A stretch of DNA of 64,000 bases. Origin: Blautia faecis (lineage in GTDB: Bacteria > Bacillota > Clostridia > Lachnospirales > Lachnospiraceae). The translations under genes were made by a program, and so were the position numbers. The notes beneath the pieces are model-generated. The model saw only the letters and a list, made by a program, of their open reading frames with translations. It ran no database searches and was not told where the DNA came from. The stretch is from assembly GCF_020554845.1 (NCBI RefSeq), contig NZ_JAJCIA010000007.1:78457-142456 (forward strand). Reading direction: 5' to 3'. Positions 16,420 through 25,527 of the stretch are shown one piece after another; position 1 is the stretch's first letter; every line of letters starts with the position of its first letter.

Positions 16420-17429
16420 AGAAGAATATTTTTGCTGTCTGTGATCTTGAGGTGGATTATGCCTTGAATTTTATGGATTATCTTAATCATAAGAAAAATA
16501 TCCCATTTGAGATTCAGGCATTTACCAACGTAGAGAGTCTGATCGCCTATGGGAAAATGAATCACATAGAGTTGCTGCTGATTTCCCAGAAGGCTATGTG
16601 CCGTCAGGTGCAGGAATTGGAAATTGGTAAAATTGTTATACTTTCGGAAGGCGTGCACCCACCGGATCTGGACCGTTATCCAAGTGTGTATAAATATCAG
16701 GCCTCTTCAGATGTTGTGCGGGAAGTGATGGCGTGTTACGGAGCCGAGAAAGCAGTAGCTCCGGCTGTTTTTCCTGTACTGAAAAAGACCACGGAAATTT
16801 ATGCAGTATATTCTCCGTTGGGGCGCTGCCTGAAAACATCGTTTGCACTTACATTAGGACAGATTCTGGCAAAAGAAAGAGCTGTTCTTTATCTGAATCT
16901 GGAGGAATACTCCGGCTTTGAAGAAATGTTGGGAAAAGGGTTCGCGCAGAATTTAAGTGACCTTCTTTATTTTGTACGGCAGGAAAATGGAAATCTGATT
17001 TATAAGATGAACAGTATGGTACAGACAATAAACAATCTGGATTTCATTCCGCCTGTACGTACGCCAGAGGACATACGAGGAACTGCATGGGAAGATTGGG
17101 AAAAACTGATACAGGAGATTGTACTTCACAGTAATTACGAATTTGTGATTCTGGATATTGGAGGGGCAGTAGATGGGACTTTTCAAGTTCTGGATATGTG
17201 CCGGAAAATTTATATGCCAGTGCTGTCTGATCCGGTATCCATATCCAAGATTTCCCAATTCGAAAACCTGGTAAGAATCTGGGATTATCCGCAGATTCTT
17301 ACCAGAACTGTAAAGGTACGCCCGCCTTTTCATGGAGGAAATGTGGCACCGGAGAATTATATTGAAGGGCTGCTGTGGAGTGAACTTGGAGATTATGTCA
17401 GGGAAATTCTGAGAAAGGAAAAGGAATGA
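16416..17429 (+). CDS. tadZ: TadZ/CpaE-like ATPase-fold localisation protein
   Basis: 337 aa from TTG 16416, which overlaps the previous stop (TTGA) and has GGGAGGT six bases upstream. An N-terminal receiver-like domain (FAVCDLEVDYALNFMDYL ...) is followed by a MinD/ParA fold with a deviant P-loop SPLGRCLKTSFALTLG and a Walker-B-like FVILDIGG. TadZ proteins place the pilus machine at specific cell sites. The P-loop lacks the standard GK[ST] order, so hydrolysis may be weak or absent. Confidence 0.82.
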   Translation: MKKNIFAVCDLEVDYALNFMDYLNHKKNIPFEIQAFTNVESLIAYGKMNHIELLLISQKAMCRQVQELEIGKIVILSEGVHPPDLDRYPSVYKYQASSDVVREVMACYGAEKAVAPAVFPVLKKTTEIYAVYSPLGRCLKTSFALTLGQILAKERAVLYLNLEEYSGFEEMLGKGFAQNLSDLLYFVRQENGNLIYKMNSMVQTINNLDFIPPVRTPEDIRGTAWEDWEKLIQEIVLHSNYEFVILDIGGAVDGTFQVLDMCRKIYMPVLSDPVSISKISQFENLVRIWDYPQILTRTVKVRPPFHGGNVAPENYIEGLLWSELGDYVREILRKEKE

Positions 17430-18619
17430 GTCAGGAAATCTTTCGCAAACTGAGACAAATGCTCATGGAGAAGCTGGATGTTTACCGGGAACTTACAGAC
17501 CAGGAAATTCTGGAAACGATTGATGAGCTGATCGTAAACACTCTGCGGGAATCAGGAGTGAGCCTGAAAGAAAAAGTGCAGCTTCGCCAGGAACTGTTTT
17601 ATTCCGTCAGGAAGCTTGATGTATTACAGGAATTGATCGAAGATGAAACTGTAACTGAGATTATGGTGAATGGTCCGGATTCTATTTTTGTAGAACGAAA
17701 AGGAAAACTGACAAGGTGGCCGAAGTCTTTTACAGATCAGGAAAAGCTGGAGGATGTGATACAACAGATAGTGGGAAAATGCAATCGCATTGTGAATGAA
17801 TCATCTCCTATAGTAGATGCCAGACTGGAAAATGGCGCCAGAGTCAATGTGGTTGTGGCTCCGGTAGCATTAAATGGTCCAATTCTGACAATAAGACGTT
17901 TTCCGGATACTCCAATTACAATGGAAAAGCTGATTGAACTGGGAAGTATAACTCCAGAGTGCGCGTCCTTTTTGGAAAAACTGGTAAGGGCCCGGTATTC
18001 AATTGTAATTGGCGGAGGAACGGGAAGTGGGAAGACCACATTCCTGGGGGCTTTGTCAGAGTACATACCAAAAGATGAACGGATTATCACTATTGAGGAC
18101 AATGCAGAACTGAAGCTTCAAGGGATTGCAAATCTGGTGCGCCTTGAAGCCCGGACAGCGACCATAAACGGAGCACCGGGAGTAAGTATAAGAGATCTTA
18201 TTAAGTCTGCACTTCGTATGAGACCGGATCGAATAATCGTAGGAGAAGTACGGGGTGGGGAAGCTATGGATATGCTTCAGGCACTGAACACCGGGCATGA
18301 AGGCAGTCTTGGAACAGCTCATGCAAACAGTTGCCGTGATATGCTGGCCAGACTGGAAATAATGACATTGATGGCGGAACTGGATCTGCCGCTTCAGGCG
18401 GTAAGAAGGCAGATCGCCTCTGGCGTGGATATTCTGGTGCATCTGGGACGTATGCGCGATAAATCAAGAAAACTTCTGGAAGTTTCAGAAGTATGTGCGT
18501 ATGCGGATGGTGAAATCAGGATACAACCATTGTATCAATGGCAGGATGGGTGTGGTCTGGTGCCTGTGGAGCCTCTCCTGCACAGAGAAAAACTGGAACG
18601 GGCGGGGGTGAAATTATGA
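17426..18619 (+). CDS. tadA: Tad pilus assembly ATPase (CpaF/VirB11 family)
   Basis: 397 aa. Walker A GGGTGSGKTTFLG, Asp box TIEDNAEL, Walker B region RIIVGEVRGGEA and His box GSLGTAHANS are all present, so the enzyme looks fully active. It powers Flp pilus extension from the cytoplasm as a hexamer. ATGA overlaps join it to tadZ before and tadB after. Confidence 0.95.
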   Translation: MSQEIFRKLRQMLMEKLDVYRELTDQEILETIDELIVNTLRESGVSLKEKVQLRQELFYSVRKLDVLQELIEDETVTEIMVNGPDSIFVERKGKLTRWPKSFTDQEKLEDVIQQIVGKCNRIVNESSPIVDARLENGARVNVVVAPVALNGPILTIRRFPDTPITMEKLIELGSITPECASFLEKLVRARYSIVIGGGTGSGKTTFLGALSEYIPKDERIITIEDNAELKLQGIANLVRLEARTATINGAPGVSIRDLIKSALRMRPDRIIVGEVRGGEAMDMLQALNTGHEGSLGTAHANSCRDMLARLEIMTLMAELDLPLQAVRRQIASGVDILVHLGRMRDKSRKLLEVSEVCAYADGEIRIQPLYQWQDGCGLVPVEPLLHREKLERAGVKL

Positions 18620-19368
18620 TCAGGCAGAAAGTTGATTATGGAAAATACAGATATTCTCAGAAAGAAATTTTAAAATATATAGGAGAAAGTGCAGCATTGT
18701 GTGGTGCTGTAGATTATTTGTTCTATCAAACACCTTGGGTAATGTTACTTGTGGTTCCGGTTTCTGTGTTCTTTCTGAAGTGGAAGAAGAAACAGATGAT
18801 CAGAGAAAGAAAACGGCGCCTTAATTATCAGTTTCGGGATGCATTGAATTCTATGAGTGTGGCGGTACAGGCTGGATATTCTGTGGAAAATGCAGTTTCT
18901 GCCTGTGTGCGTGATCTAGAGCAGCTATATCCGAAGAATGAAGATATTGTAGCTGAATTTCGTTATATAGAGACACAACAGAGAGTGAGTGTGCCGGTAG
19001 AAGAATTATTTCTGGATCTTGGGCAGCGCTGTAAGGTTGAGGATATTGAAAACTTTGCTTCAGTTTTGTATACAGCAAAAAGAAGCGGTGGTGATCTTGG
19101 AAATGTAATTCAGAAAGTGGCTCGAATGCTGGGCGATAAGATTGATGTAAAAAAAGAAATTGAAGCGACTCTGGCTGCGAAGAAGTCGGAACAGATGATC
19201 ATGAGTCTTATGCCGGCAGGAATTATTCTTTATCTGCAGCTGGCATCACCGGGATTTCTGGATATTCTCTACGGAAATCCATTTGGAATCTGTGCAATGA
19301 CAGTCTGTCTTACAGTATATGGAGCTGCTTACTGGATGGGGAAAAGAATTGTGGAAATCGAGGTGTAG
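18616..19368 (+). CDS. tadB: TadB-like type II secretion F-domain protein
   Basis: 250 aa from ATG 18616 (ATGA overlap with tadA). Two hydrophobic segments near the N terminus, a cytoplasmic T2SSF domain (FRDALNSMSVAVQAGYSVENAV ... SGGDLGNVIQKVA) and two C-terminal membrane segments give the usual platform protein topology. It forms the inner-membrane base with TadC. Confidence 0.88.
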   Translation: MIRQKVDYGKYRYSQKEILKYIGESAALCGAVDYLFYQTPWVMLLVVPVSVFFLKWKKKQMIRERKRRLNYQFRDALNSMSVAVQAGYSVENAVSACVRDLEQLYPKNEDIVAEFRYIETQQRVSVPVEELFLDLGQRCKVEDIENFASVLYTAKRSGGDLGNVIQKVARMLGDKIDVKKEIEATLAAKKSEQMIMSLMPAGIILYLQLASPGFLDILYGNPFGICAMTVCLTVYGAAYWMGKRIVEIEV

Positions 19369-19371
19369 TTG

Positions 19372-20388
19372 ATGTGGCTCCATATTGTCATTTTTGTTAT
19401 ATTATTGCTTTTGACCGTATGCAGTACTTTAGGTTGGATCCATGTAGAAAACATTGGTACGGTAAAAGGCAGAAAGATGTTTCTTGTGGTTGCTCTGGCA
19501 GGAAATATAACAGGAGGACTGCTGACTTGGACAAAAGGTGGCGGACAGGTATTTGAAGACGGTTATGAGTTGAAAAAGGAGGAAAATGCTTATGAAGAAA
19601 AATTTATGGTATCCGTGGAAGGAGAAGAAACAGGCAGTGTCTATGTACAGATCCCGGAAAAAGAACTGGAAAAGGAAGATACCGGGCAGCCGGAAGTGTT
19701 GACGAAAGAGGAAGACGAAGAACAGAAGCTTTTGGAATTTGTAGCAAATTATAACAGCGAACTGGAAGACTCTGAGTATTATTATCTTCCATCTGACTGG
19801 GAAGGAAGAAAACTGGAGTGGAAAATACCTTATGATACTACCGGAAACATGTTGGCAGCAATTTTCCTTGCAGCAGCATTTGTCATGATTGTTATAATTG
19901 CGCGAGAAGAGCAGAAAGCCAGAACGAAAAGATATGAAGAACTGATGATGGACTATCCGGGACTGATTATGAAGTTTACCTTGTTGGTGCAGGCTGGAAT
20001 GACTGTTCGAAATACGTTTAGGAAGATGGCTTCGGATTATAAAAACAAAAATGAAAAACGTATTGCATATGAAGAGCTTGTTACTGCCTGCCATGAAATG
20101 GAGAGTGGAATTTCAGAAATGGAAGCCTATCGCCGCTTTGGTGAAAGGTGCGGACATGTAAAGTATAAAACATTTGCAACATTATTGATCCAGAATCTTC
20201 AGAAGGGCAGCCGTCATATGGGAGAAATGCTGGAAAAAGAATCTGTGGAAGCCTGGGATGACAGGAAAAGAAAAGCAAAAGTTCAAGGAGAAGCGGCAAC
20301 TACCAAATTGTTATTTCCAATGATACTGATGCTGGGCGTTGTAATGGCTATTGTTATGCTGCCGGCCTGTCTGTCCTTTTATGGATAA
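19372..20388 (+). CDS. tadC: TadC-like type II secretion F-domain protein, enlarged N terminus
   Basis: 338 aa from ATG 19372 (GAGGTG upstream; an in-frame TTG lies just before). The C-terminal half is a T2SSF domain (PGLIMKFTLLVQAGMTVRNTF ... KGSRHMGEMLEKE) with a final membrane helix. The N-terminal 150 residues carry two membrane segments enclosing a very acidic stretch (KEENAYEEKF ... EEDEEQKLLEF) that would face outside; this insertion is larger than in proteobacterial TadC. Partner of TadB. Confidence 0.82.
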   Translation: MWLHIVIFVILLLLTVCSTLGWIHVENIGTVKGRKMFLVVALAGNITGGLLTWTKGGGQVFEDGYELKKEENAYEEKFMVSVEGEETGSVYVQIPEKELEKEDTGQPEVLTKEEDEEQKLLEFVANYNSELEDSEYYYLPSDWEGRKLEWKIPYDTTGNMLAAIFLAAAFVMIVIIAREEQKARTKRYEELMMDYPGLIMKFTLLVQAGMTVRNTFRKMASDYKNKNEKRIAYEELVTACHEMESGISEMEAYRRFGERCGHVKYKTFATLLIQNLQKGSRHMGEMLEKESVEAWDDRKRKAKVQGEAATTKLLFPMILMLGVVMAIVMLPACLSFYG

Positions 20389-20467
20389 ATCCAATCCGGA
20401 GGCCGATTTTCATATTTAAAAAGAAAAGTGCCAAAGGAAATTTTTCAGGCTGAGGGAGGTGAGAAAT

Positions 20468-20647
20468 ATGAGCGAACTGCGCAGACTGATGAGAGAATTT
20501 TTGTGGGAAGAAGATGCTGTAGGCGTTGTGGAAATTATTCTGATCCTTGTAGTTCTTATTGCACTGGTCATGATTTTTAAAGACCAGTTGACCAGTCTTG
20601 TGAAGAATATTCTGTCAAAGATCACAAAGCAAAGTAATTCTATTTAA
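20468..20647 (+). CDS. Flp1-like type IVb pilin
   Basis: 59 aa from ATG 20468 with GGGAGG eight bases upstream. A short charged leader ends near EEDAVG, followed by the hydrophobic stalk VVEIILILVVLIALVMIF with glutamate at the fifth mature position, as in type IV pilins. A short basic tail follows. This is the probable major pilin processed by the TadV-type peptidase. Not expected to fold as anything else; too short for enzyme function. Confidence 0.85.
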   Translation: MSELRRLMREFLWEEDAVGVVEIILILVVLIALVMIFKDQLTSLVKNILSKITKQSNSI

Positions 20648-20691
20648 ATGATTTCCAACTAACAAAATGATTTGAAAAGGAGAGGTGCGCC

Positions 20692-22191
20692 ATGGTAAAA
20701 AGAGGAAGTATTACTGTTTTTCTGGCCTTAACCCTTGGACTTATTCTGTCCCTGCTGAGCTCAGGACTCGAGTCAGCAAGAATGGCTGCGGCCAGAACTC
20801 AGATTTTGAATGGGATGGATATTGGACTGTATTCTTTATTTGGACAATATGACAAGTCCCTTTTAAAGGATTTTGACTTGTTCGCTGTTGACGGAGCCTG
20901 TGGGGGAAAGGAAATGAATCTGGCCTCTATATATGATAATCTGGAATCTTATATGAAGCCTGTGATGAAGCAAAATAGTCAGAAATTGTCAGTACAGCAG
21001 GGTGGCATTTCCGGTTATCTTCTGATGACAGATTCAGAAGGTGAAGTCTTTTATCAGCAGGCAGTCCAATACATGAAAGAAACTCTTGGAAGCCATGGGG
21101 CAAAGCTCCTTTTAAACAAAATTCAAGATATGCAGAAAAAGACAATTGAAGCGGAGCGACAAGGCAATGAGATAGAAAGTAAAGGAACCATTGAAAATTA
21201 TGAAAGTGAAATGGATACTGCACAACAAAAAAGTCAGGCTTTGCTGGAAGAAAAAAAGAAACAGGAACAGCAGAATGGGCAGGATGGGTTTACAGATGGG
21301 AAAATGCTTCCGTCTGTGACAGAAAAGAATCCTCCTGCAAAAGTTGAAAATCCTATTCCAGTAATTCGAAAAGTACGAAAAATGGGACTTCTGGATCTGG
21401 TTCTCCCTTTTGGAAAAGAAGTTTCTGACAAAAAGGTAAAAACTAAAGAATTGGTTTCAGGAAGAAAACTTGAAACAGGATTGGCAATGGAGGATTCCGT
21501 AAAAGCAGATGGAAGTATGCTCTCCCAGGTTTTGTATCAGCAATATCTCATGGAAAAACTGGGAAACTATATAGAACCAGGAAAGAGCGGCTTGCGCTAT
21601 CAGATTGAGTACATTATTGGAAAGAAAAACAGTGATGAGGCAAATTTGAAAGATGTAGCGAAAAAACTTTTGATGGTTCGGGAAGGACTTAATGTTGCAT
21701 ATCTGGTTTCAGATGCGCTTATGATGGGACAGATTCATGCCATGGCAGCGGCAATTGCAGCCGCATTTCTTATTCCACCGGCAGTTGTGGTGATTGAAGG
21801 TGCGCTGATCCTATGCTGGGCTTTTGCTGAAAGCATTCTGGATGTAAGAGAGCTATTTGCCGGCGGAAAAGTGCCTTTAACTAAGAATGCCTCTAACTGG
21901 CAGCTGTCGCTGCAGGGGCTGCCGGCATTGGTAGATAAGTTGGATACGGACAGGCAAAACGATGTAAACGGGTTATCCTATGAGGATTATTTGCAGATAT
22001 TTTTATTGACAACTTCAAAGGCGCAAAAAGTTAAAGGGGGTATGGATATGATTGAAAGTTCGTTTCGGGAGATGGAAGACTGGAATGAATTTTGTCTGGA
22101 TCATTGCATTACTGCACTGGAGGCTTCTGTGGATGTAAAGGCAAATAAAAGAAAAGTGTTTACCGTAACGCGGGAATATCACTATATTTAG
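20692..22191 (+). CDS. Large Tad-locus pseudopilin-like protein (DUF5702 type)
   Basis: 499 aa. N terminus VKRGSITVFLALTLGLILSLL is a class-III-signal-like stalk directly after a basic leader, then GLESARMAAARTQILNGMD. A long Gln/Glu/Lys-rich coiled region (about 150-210) and an internal hydrophobic stretch near 350-380 follow. This architecture corresponds to the DUF5702 proteins of Lachnospiraceae Tad loci, probably minor pilins or assembly factors related to TadG. Exact role unknown. Confidence 0.72.
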   Translation: MVKRGSITVFLALTLGLILSLLSSGLESARMAAARTQILNGMDIGLYSLFGQYDKSLLKDFDLFAVDGACGGKEMNLASIYDNLESYMKPVMKQNSQKLSVQQGGISGYLLMTDSEGEVFYQQAVQYMKETLGSHGAKLLLNKIQDMQKKTIEAERQGNEIESKGTIENYESEMDTAQQKSQALLEEKKKQEQQNGQDGFTDGKMLPSVTEKNPPAKVENPIPVIRKVRKMGLLDLVLPFGKEVSDKKVKTKELVSGRKLETGLAMEDSVKADGSMLSQVLYQQYLMEKLGNYIEPGKSGLRYQIEYIIGKKNSDEANLKDVAKKLLMVREGLNVAYLVSDALMMGQIHAMAAAIAAAFLIPPAVVVIEGALILCWAFAESILDVRELFAGGKVPLTKNASNWQLSLQGLPALVDKLDTDRQNDVNGLSYEDYLQIFLLTTSKAQKVKGGMDMIESSFREMEDWNEFCLDHCITALEASVDVKANKRKVFTVTREYHYI

Positions 22192-22244
22192 CTGGAAAAT
22201 AGATTGTCTTTTGCCATATTACTATATAAGAAAGGCGCAGAAGG

Positions 22245-23069
22245 ATGCTTTCCCGGAAAGGAGATGGAAAATTGATTAAAAGAAAAAAGAGAAAAGATAT
22301 ACAGGCTCTAAGGAGCAGAACAAGAAGGAAGAGTTCTCTGGGAATCCGGTCTGTCAGAAAGTCCCCGCTTTCTGTCAGAAATCTTTTCGGAAAAGTGTCT
22401 TTGTGCGCCTTTGGAAAAGAAATAAAAGAGCAGGTAAAAAAAGCCAGTCTTACGATAGAAGCGGCCTTTGCCCTTCCACTCTTTTTCTTTGGAATGGTGA
22501 CAATGATACATTTTATGGATGTATACAGAATTCAGACGGAACACTTGAGCAAACTGTGTCAGAGTGCAAAGGAAGCCGGAATGTATGCGTATGTGGTGGG
22601 AGGCGACGGAGTAGAAGAAATTACGCTTCCTGATGTTTACAAATACAAGCCAATTGGCGGATTGATACCGCTTCCGGTTAAATGGCAGTATAACAAGGTG
22701 AGGGTTCATGCCTGGACTGGCGTGGACAGAGGAAATGGGAATAGTGAAGAGAATGAAAAACCGGAAAATATGGTGTATGTAACGGTTTCAGGTTCGGTGT
22801 ATCACAAAAAGCTGAATTGCAGTCACCTCAATCTGTCGGTTACTAAAGTGTCGGGTGGAAGTGTTTCTTCCAGACGAAATGAAAATGGAGAGAAATATCA
22901 TGCATGTGAAAGCTGCAGTAGAGGGCAAGCTCCAGGAAGTACAGTTTATATCACAAAATCTGGAAACCGTTATCATAATGACAAAAATTGCAGCGGCTTG
23001 AAAAGGTCCGTACGTCTGGTAAAAGAGTCGGAAGCTGGTAATCTGCATGCATGTAAACGATGTGGTTAA
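22245..23069 (+). CDS. TadE-like pseudopilin with C-terminal Cys/His repeats
   Basis: 274 aa. A long basic leader (over 60 residues, rich in Arg/Lys) precedes the TadE stalk ASLTIEAAFALPLFFFGM. The C-terminal 95 residues contain two units of VYVTxSGxxYHxxxxC, each ending in a CxxC (HACESC and HACKRC). Such YH...C...CxxC units occur at the ends of various Firmicutes surface proteins and may bind metal. Start uncertain: ATG 22245, or TTG 22272 which follows the stronger site AAAGGAG. Confidence 0.78.
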   Translation: MLSRKGDGKLIKRKKRKDIQALRSRTRRKSSLGIRSVRKSPLSVRNLFGKVSLCAFGKEIKEQVKKASLTIEAAFALPLFFFGMVTMIHFMDVYRIQTEHLSKLCQSAKEAGMYAYVVGGDGVEEITLPDVYKYKPIGGLIPLPVKWQYNKVRVHAWTGVDRGNGNSEENEKPENMVYVTVSGSVYHKKLNCSHLNLSVTKVSGGSVSSRRNENGEKYHACESCSRGQAPGSTVYITKSGNRYHNDKNCSGLKRSVRLVKESEAGNLHACKRCG

Positions 23070-23097
23070 TAAGAAGAAATGGAAGGGGAATAAAATA

Positions 23098-23508
23098 ATG
23101 GAACGAATTTGCATTCTTGCATTTCTTGGAATTAACAGTTGGAAAGATATACGTACAAGAGAAGTTTCACTTTTGTCAATTGTTGTATTTGGAATTGTGG
23201 GAATGATAAGAGCCTGCTTTCTTGGAACTGTGAGTGTGGATTTGGTATGGAATGTCTGTATGGGGGCCGCTGTGATCATGCTCAGTATTATCTCGAAAGG
23301 CGCTGTTGGGATGGGAGATGGTCTTTTATTTCTGTCGCTTGGAACAGTACTGTCTTTTGAGGAACTTTTGTCAGCATTTTTATTGGGACTTTTTTGCTGC
23401 TGTTTTTGGGGAATTGTGGTGTTATTTCTGTCAGGAAAAGGGAAAAAGACTGAGATGCCTTTCGTTCCATTTCTTATGTTGGGATATATTGGAGGTTTGA
23501 TTTATTGA
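23098..23508 (+). CDS. A24 prepilin peptidase, second copy
   Basis: 136 aa from ATG 23098 (AAGGGGA upstream). It has the catalytic Asp in NSWKDIRTREVS and GMGD (GAVGMGDGLLF) with four or five membrane segments. It is no closer by eye to the 15910 peptidase than the family minimum, so it is not a recent duplicate. It may process the TadE-like proteins instead of Flp. TTGA overlap with the next gene. Confidence 0.83.
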   Translation: MERICILAFLGINSWKDIRTREVSLLSIVVFGIVGMIRACFLGTVSVDLVWNVCMGAAVIMLSIISKGAVGMGDGLLFLSLGTVLSFEELLSAFLLGLFCCCFWGIVVLFLSGKGKKTEMPFVPFLMLGYIGGLIY

Positions 23509-23939
23509 AAAAGAGAATGAAAAGGGGAAGCATGACAATAGAAGCAGCACTTTTAATGCCGCTGCTTTTGTTGGTTGTGACGATAACTTTGTATTTGTTT
23601 TTTTACGTACATAATAAGGTCTGGCTCACAGCCGCGGCTTACGAAGCAGCTCTTGACGGCAGTCTGGAAACGGCACGGCCAGAAGGGAAAAGCCGTGATA
23701 AAGCATTAAAAAAAGGAAAAGAACTTGGAAACTCTGGATTTTATGAAAGCAAAAACCTGAAACTTCAGGTCAGCGAAGGAAAAAAAGTGCAGGTAACGTA
23801 TGATCTTGATATGTTTTCCTTATATGGAGGATTTAACAGTCATTTGCAGGTAAAGGGAAGTGTAAAAGTAATAAAACCGGTAACCTGGATCCGAAAAGTA
23901 AAGGGACTTTCTGAGGTGTCAAATAAGCTGAAGGGGTAA
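23505..23939 (+). CDS. TadE-like pseudopilin
   Basis: 144 aa. TTG 23505 overlaps the preceding stop and has GGAGGT nine bases upstream. The stalk GSMTIEAALLMPLLLLVVTI includes the TIEAA motif of TadE-type signals, followed by YEAALDGSLETARP and a small beta-rich domain. Probable minor component of the Flp pilus. Confidence 0.82.
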   Translation: MKKRMKRGSMTIEAALLMPLLLLVVTITLYLFFYVHNKVWLTAAAYEAALDGSLETARPEGKSRDKALKKGKELGNSGFYESKNLKLQVSEGKKVQVTYDLDMFSLYGGFNSHLQVKGSVKVIKPVTWIRKVKGLSEVSNKLKG

Positions 23940-23942
23940 AAA

Positions 23943-25397
23943 ATGAAATCAGAATATAAAAGAGATATAAATGGAAATTATCTTGTGCTGTATGAAAATG
24001 AAGAACCAGATACTTCTTCTTATCAGATGAGAATGCTGGTTGGCAATTCGATTCCATCTATTCTTAAATGCAGAGTGCAGGGAGTTGATGGACAGTTTAT
24101 GGTGTGTTATGACATTACCTCCAAACAGTCTTTGCTTTCTCTTTATGAAGAAAAGAAAATGGGTTACGAAGATCTTCAGATGATCCTGGGTGGATTTGTG
24201 CAGGTGATGGAAGATATGTCAGAATATTTGCTGAATCCATGCAGGTTAGTATTGAAGCCAGAGTATATGTATGTAGATGTGGAAAAGAGACAGATCTATT
24301 TTTGTTATCTTCCTGGATATGATGAAGATGTGAGACAGAAATTTCAGGAACTGACAGAGTATATTCTTCCGATTCTGGATCATGAAGACTCAAAGGCTGT
24401 AATGCTTGGGTATGGAATATACAGAAGAGCTTTGGAAGACAGTTTTCATTTGGAATATATAAAAAAGGAACTTTATCAGGATAGAGAGGAAATAGAAAAA
24501 ACAGTTGGTTCCTCAATTTTGCAGGAATCAGGCACTATGACAGAGAAAAGGTGTAATTCAGATGGCAGTGAGAAAATTGATCTGTTTGAAAATTATGGGG
24601 AGTCAAAAGAGGAAAAGCCTCAGGAAGAACATCTGGAAGAGTTGCTTTGGGAGGAAGAATTATCTGAAAAAAAGAAAAAAGATGTTGGGGGTACGTCTAA
24701 AGGATTTTTGATTTGGTGTGTAGCAGCTGGATTTTTTGCACTGGTGGTTGTGGCCGCAGAAACACTGGGGTATCTGCCGAGGGTATCTATGCAGGTTATT
24801 CTGGGAGTGGCAGCTGGGATTATGGTAATTGGAATGTTGTGTACCTGGGGTGTGTCCGTTATAAAGAATAAGAATTGCATCAGACATGAGAAAAAGGGAC
24901 ATCTGGAAATACAGAATAAAAGAGAAAATAAAAAAGTGAGTGAAGACTCAGGAAAAGATAAGGTGAACTTTAAAGATAGCATTGAAAGAAACACGACTTC
25001 AATGCAAAATACAGCAGAAGTATTGCACCAAAAAGAAAAAATATCAATATCACAAAAAAATTGCGGCGAAACAGTGGTGTTATCTGCGAATATTGTTACT
25101 GGACCGGCAACTCTTGTAAGCCGTGAACCTGGTGAACTTGCTACGATTTATCTTCAGAATGAACTTACGGTAATTGGAAAAATGGAGAATGCAGCGGATG
25201 CGGTGATCGAACTTCCTACAGTAAGCCGGATACACGCGAAGATACGGAAACGGGAGGGAGAATATTATCTTACGGATTTGAATTCACGCAATGGAACATC
25301 TGTAAATGGCAAAATTTTAAAAGGGGATGAGGAATATTGCCTTCAGGATCAGGATCAGATAGACTTTGCGCAGGCCAGGTATGTGTTTCTGAAATAA
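23943..25397 (+). CDS. FHA-domain membrane protein, end of the Tad operon
   Basis: 484 aa. The N-terminal 180 residues match the DUF6382 type seen ahead of FHA domains in Clostridia (ITSKQSLLSLYEEKKMGYED). An acidic linker leads to two membrane segments near 255-310. The C-terminal 100 residues are an FHA phosphothreonine-binding domain with SRIHAKIRKREG and DLNSRNGTSVNG. It begins three bases after the tadE stop. A role in phospho-dependent control of pilus assembly is inferred; no Ser/Thr kinase lies in the window. Confidence 0.82.
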   Translation: MKSEYKRDINGNYLVLYENEEPDTSSYQMRMLVGNSIPSILKCRVQGVDGQFMVCYDITSKQSLLSLYEEKKMGYEDLQMILGGFVQVMEDMSEYLLNPCRLVLKPEYMYVDVEKRQIYFCYLPGYDEDVRQKFQELTEYILPILDHEDSKAVMLGYGIYRRALEDSFHLEYIKKELYQDREEIEKTVGSSILQESGTMTEKRCNSDGSEKIDLFENYGESKEEKPQEEHLEELLWEEELSEKKKKDVGGTSKGFLIWCVAAGFFALVVVAAETLGYLPRVSMQVILGVAAGIMVIGMLCTWGVSVIKNKNCIRHEKKGHLEIQNKRENKKVSEDSGKDKVNFKDSIERNTTSMQNTAEVLHQKEKISISQKNCGETVVLSANIVTGPATLVSREPGELATIYLQNELTVIGKMENAADAVIELPTVSRIHAKIRKREGEYYLTDLNSRNGTSVNGKILKGDEEYCLQDQDQIDFAQARYVFLK

Positions 25398-25433
25398 AAT
25401 AACAGATTTTAAAAATTTACCGGGTTTGATCTG

Positions 25434-25462
25434 TTGAGGTATCAGAGAAATTGTGCTATACT
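25434..25462 (+). promoter_or_regulatory. Promoter of the rhomboid gene
   Basis: TTGAGG at 25434-25439, TATACT at 25457-25462, spacer 17. Confidence 0.65.
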
Positions 25463-25527
25463 TATTCTATTATCAGAAAGTAACGAAAACAGTGTTGAAA
25501 GTAGACTGAAAATATCGAGGTGATGGC

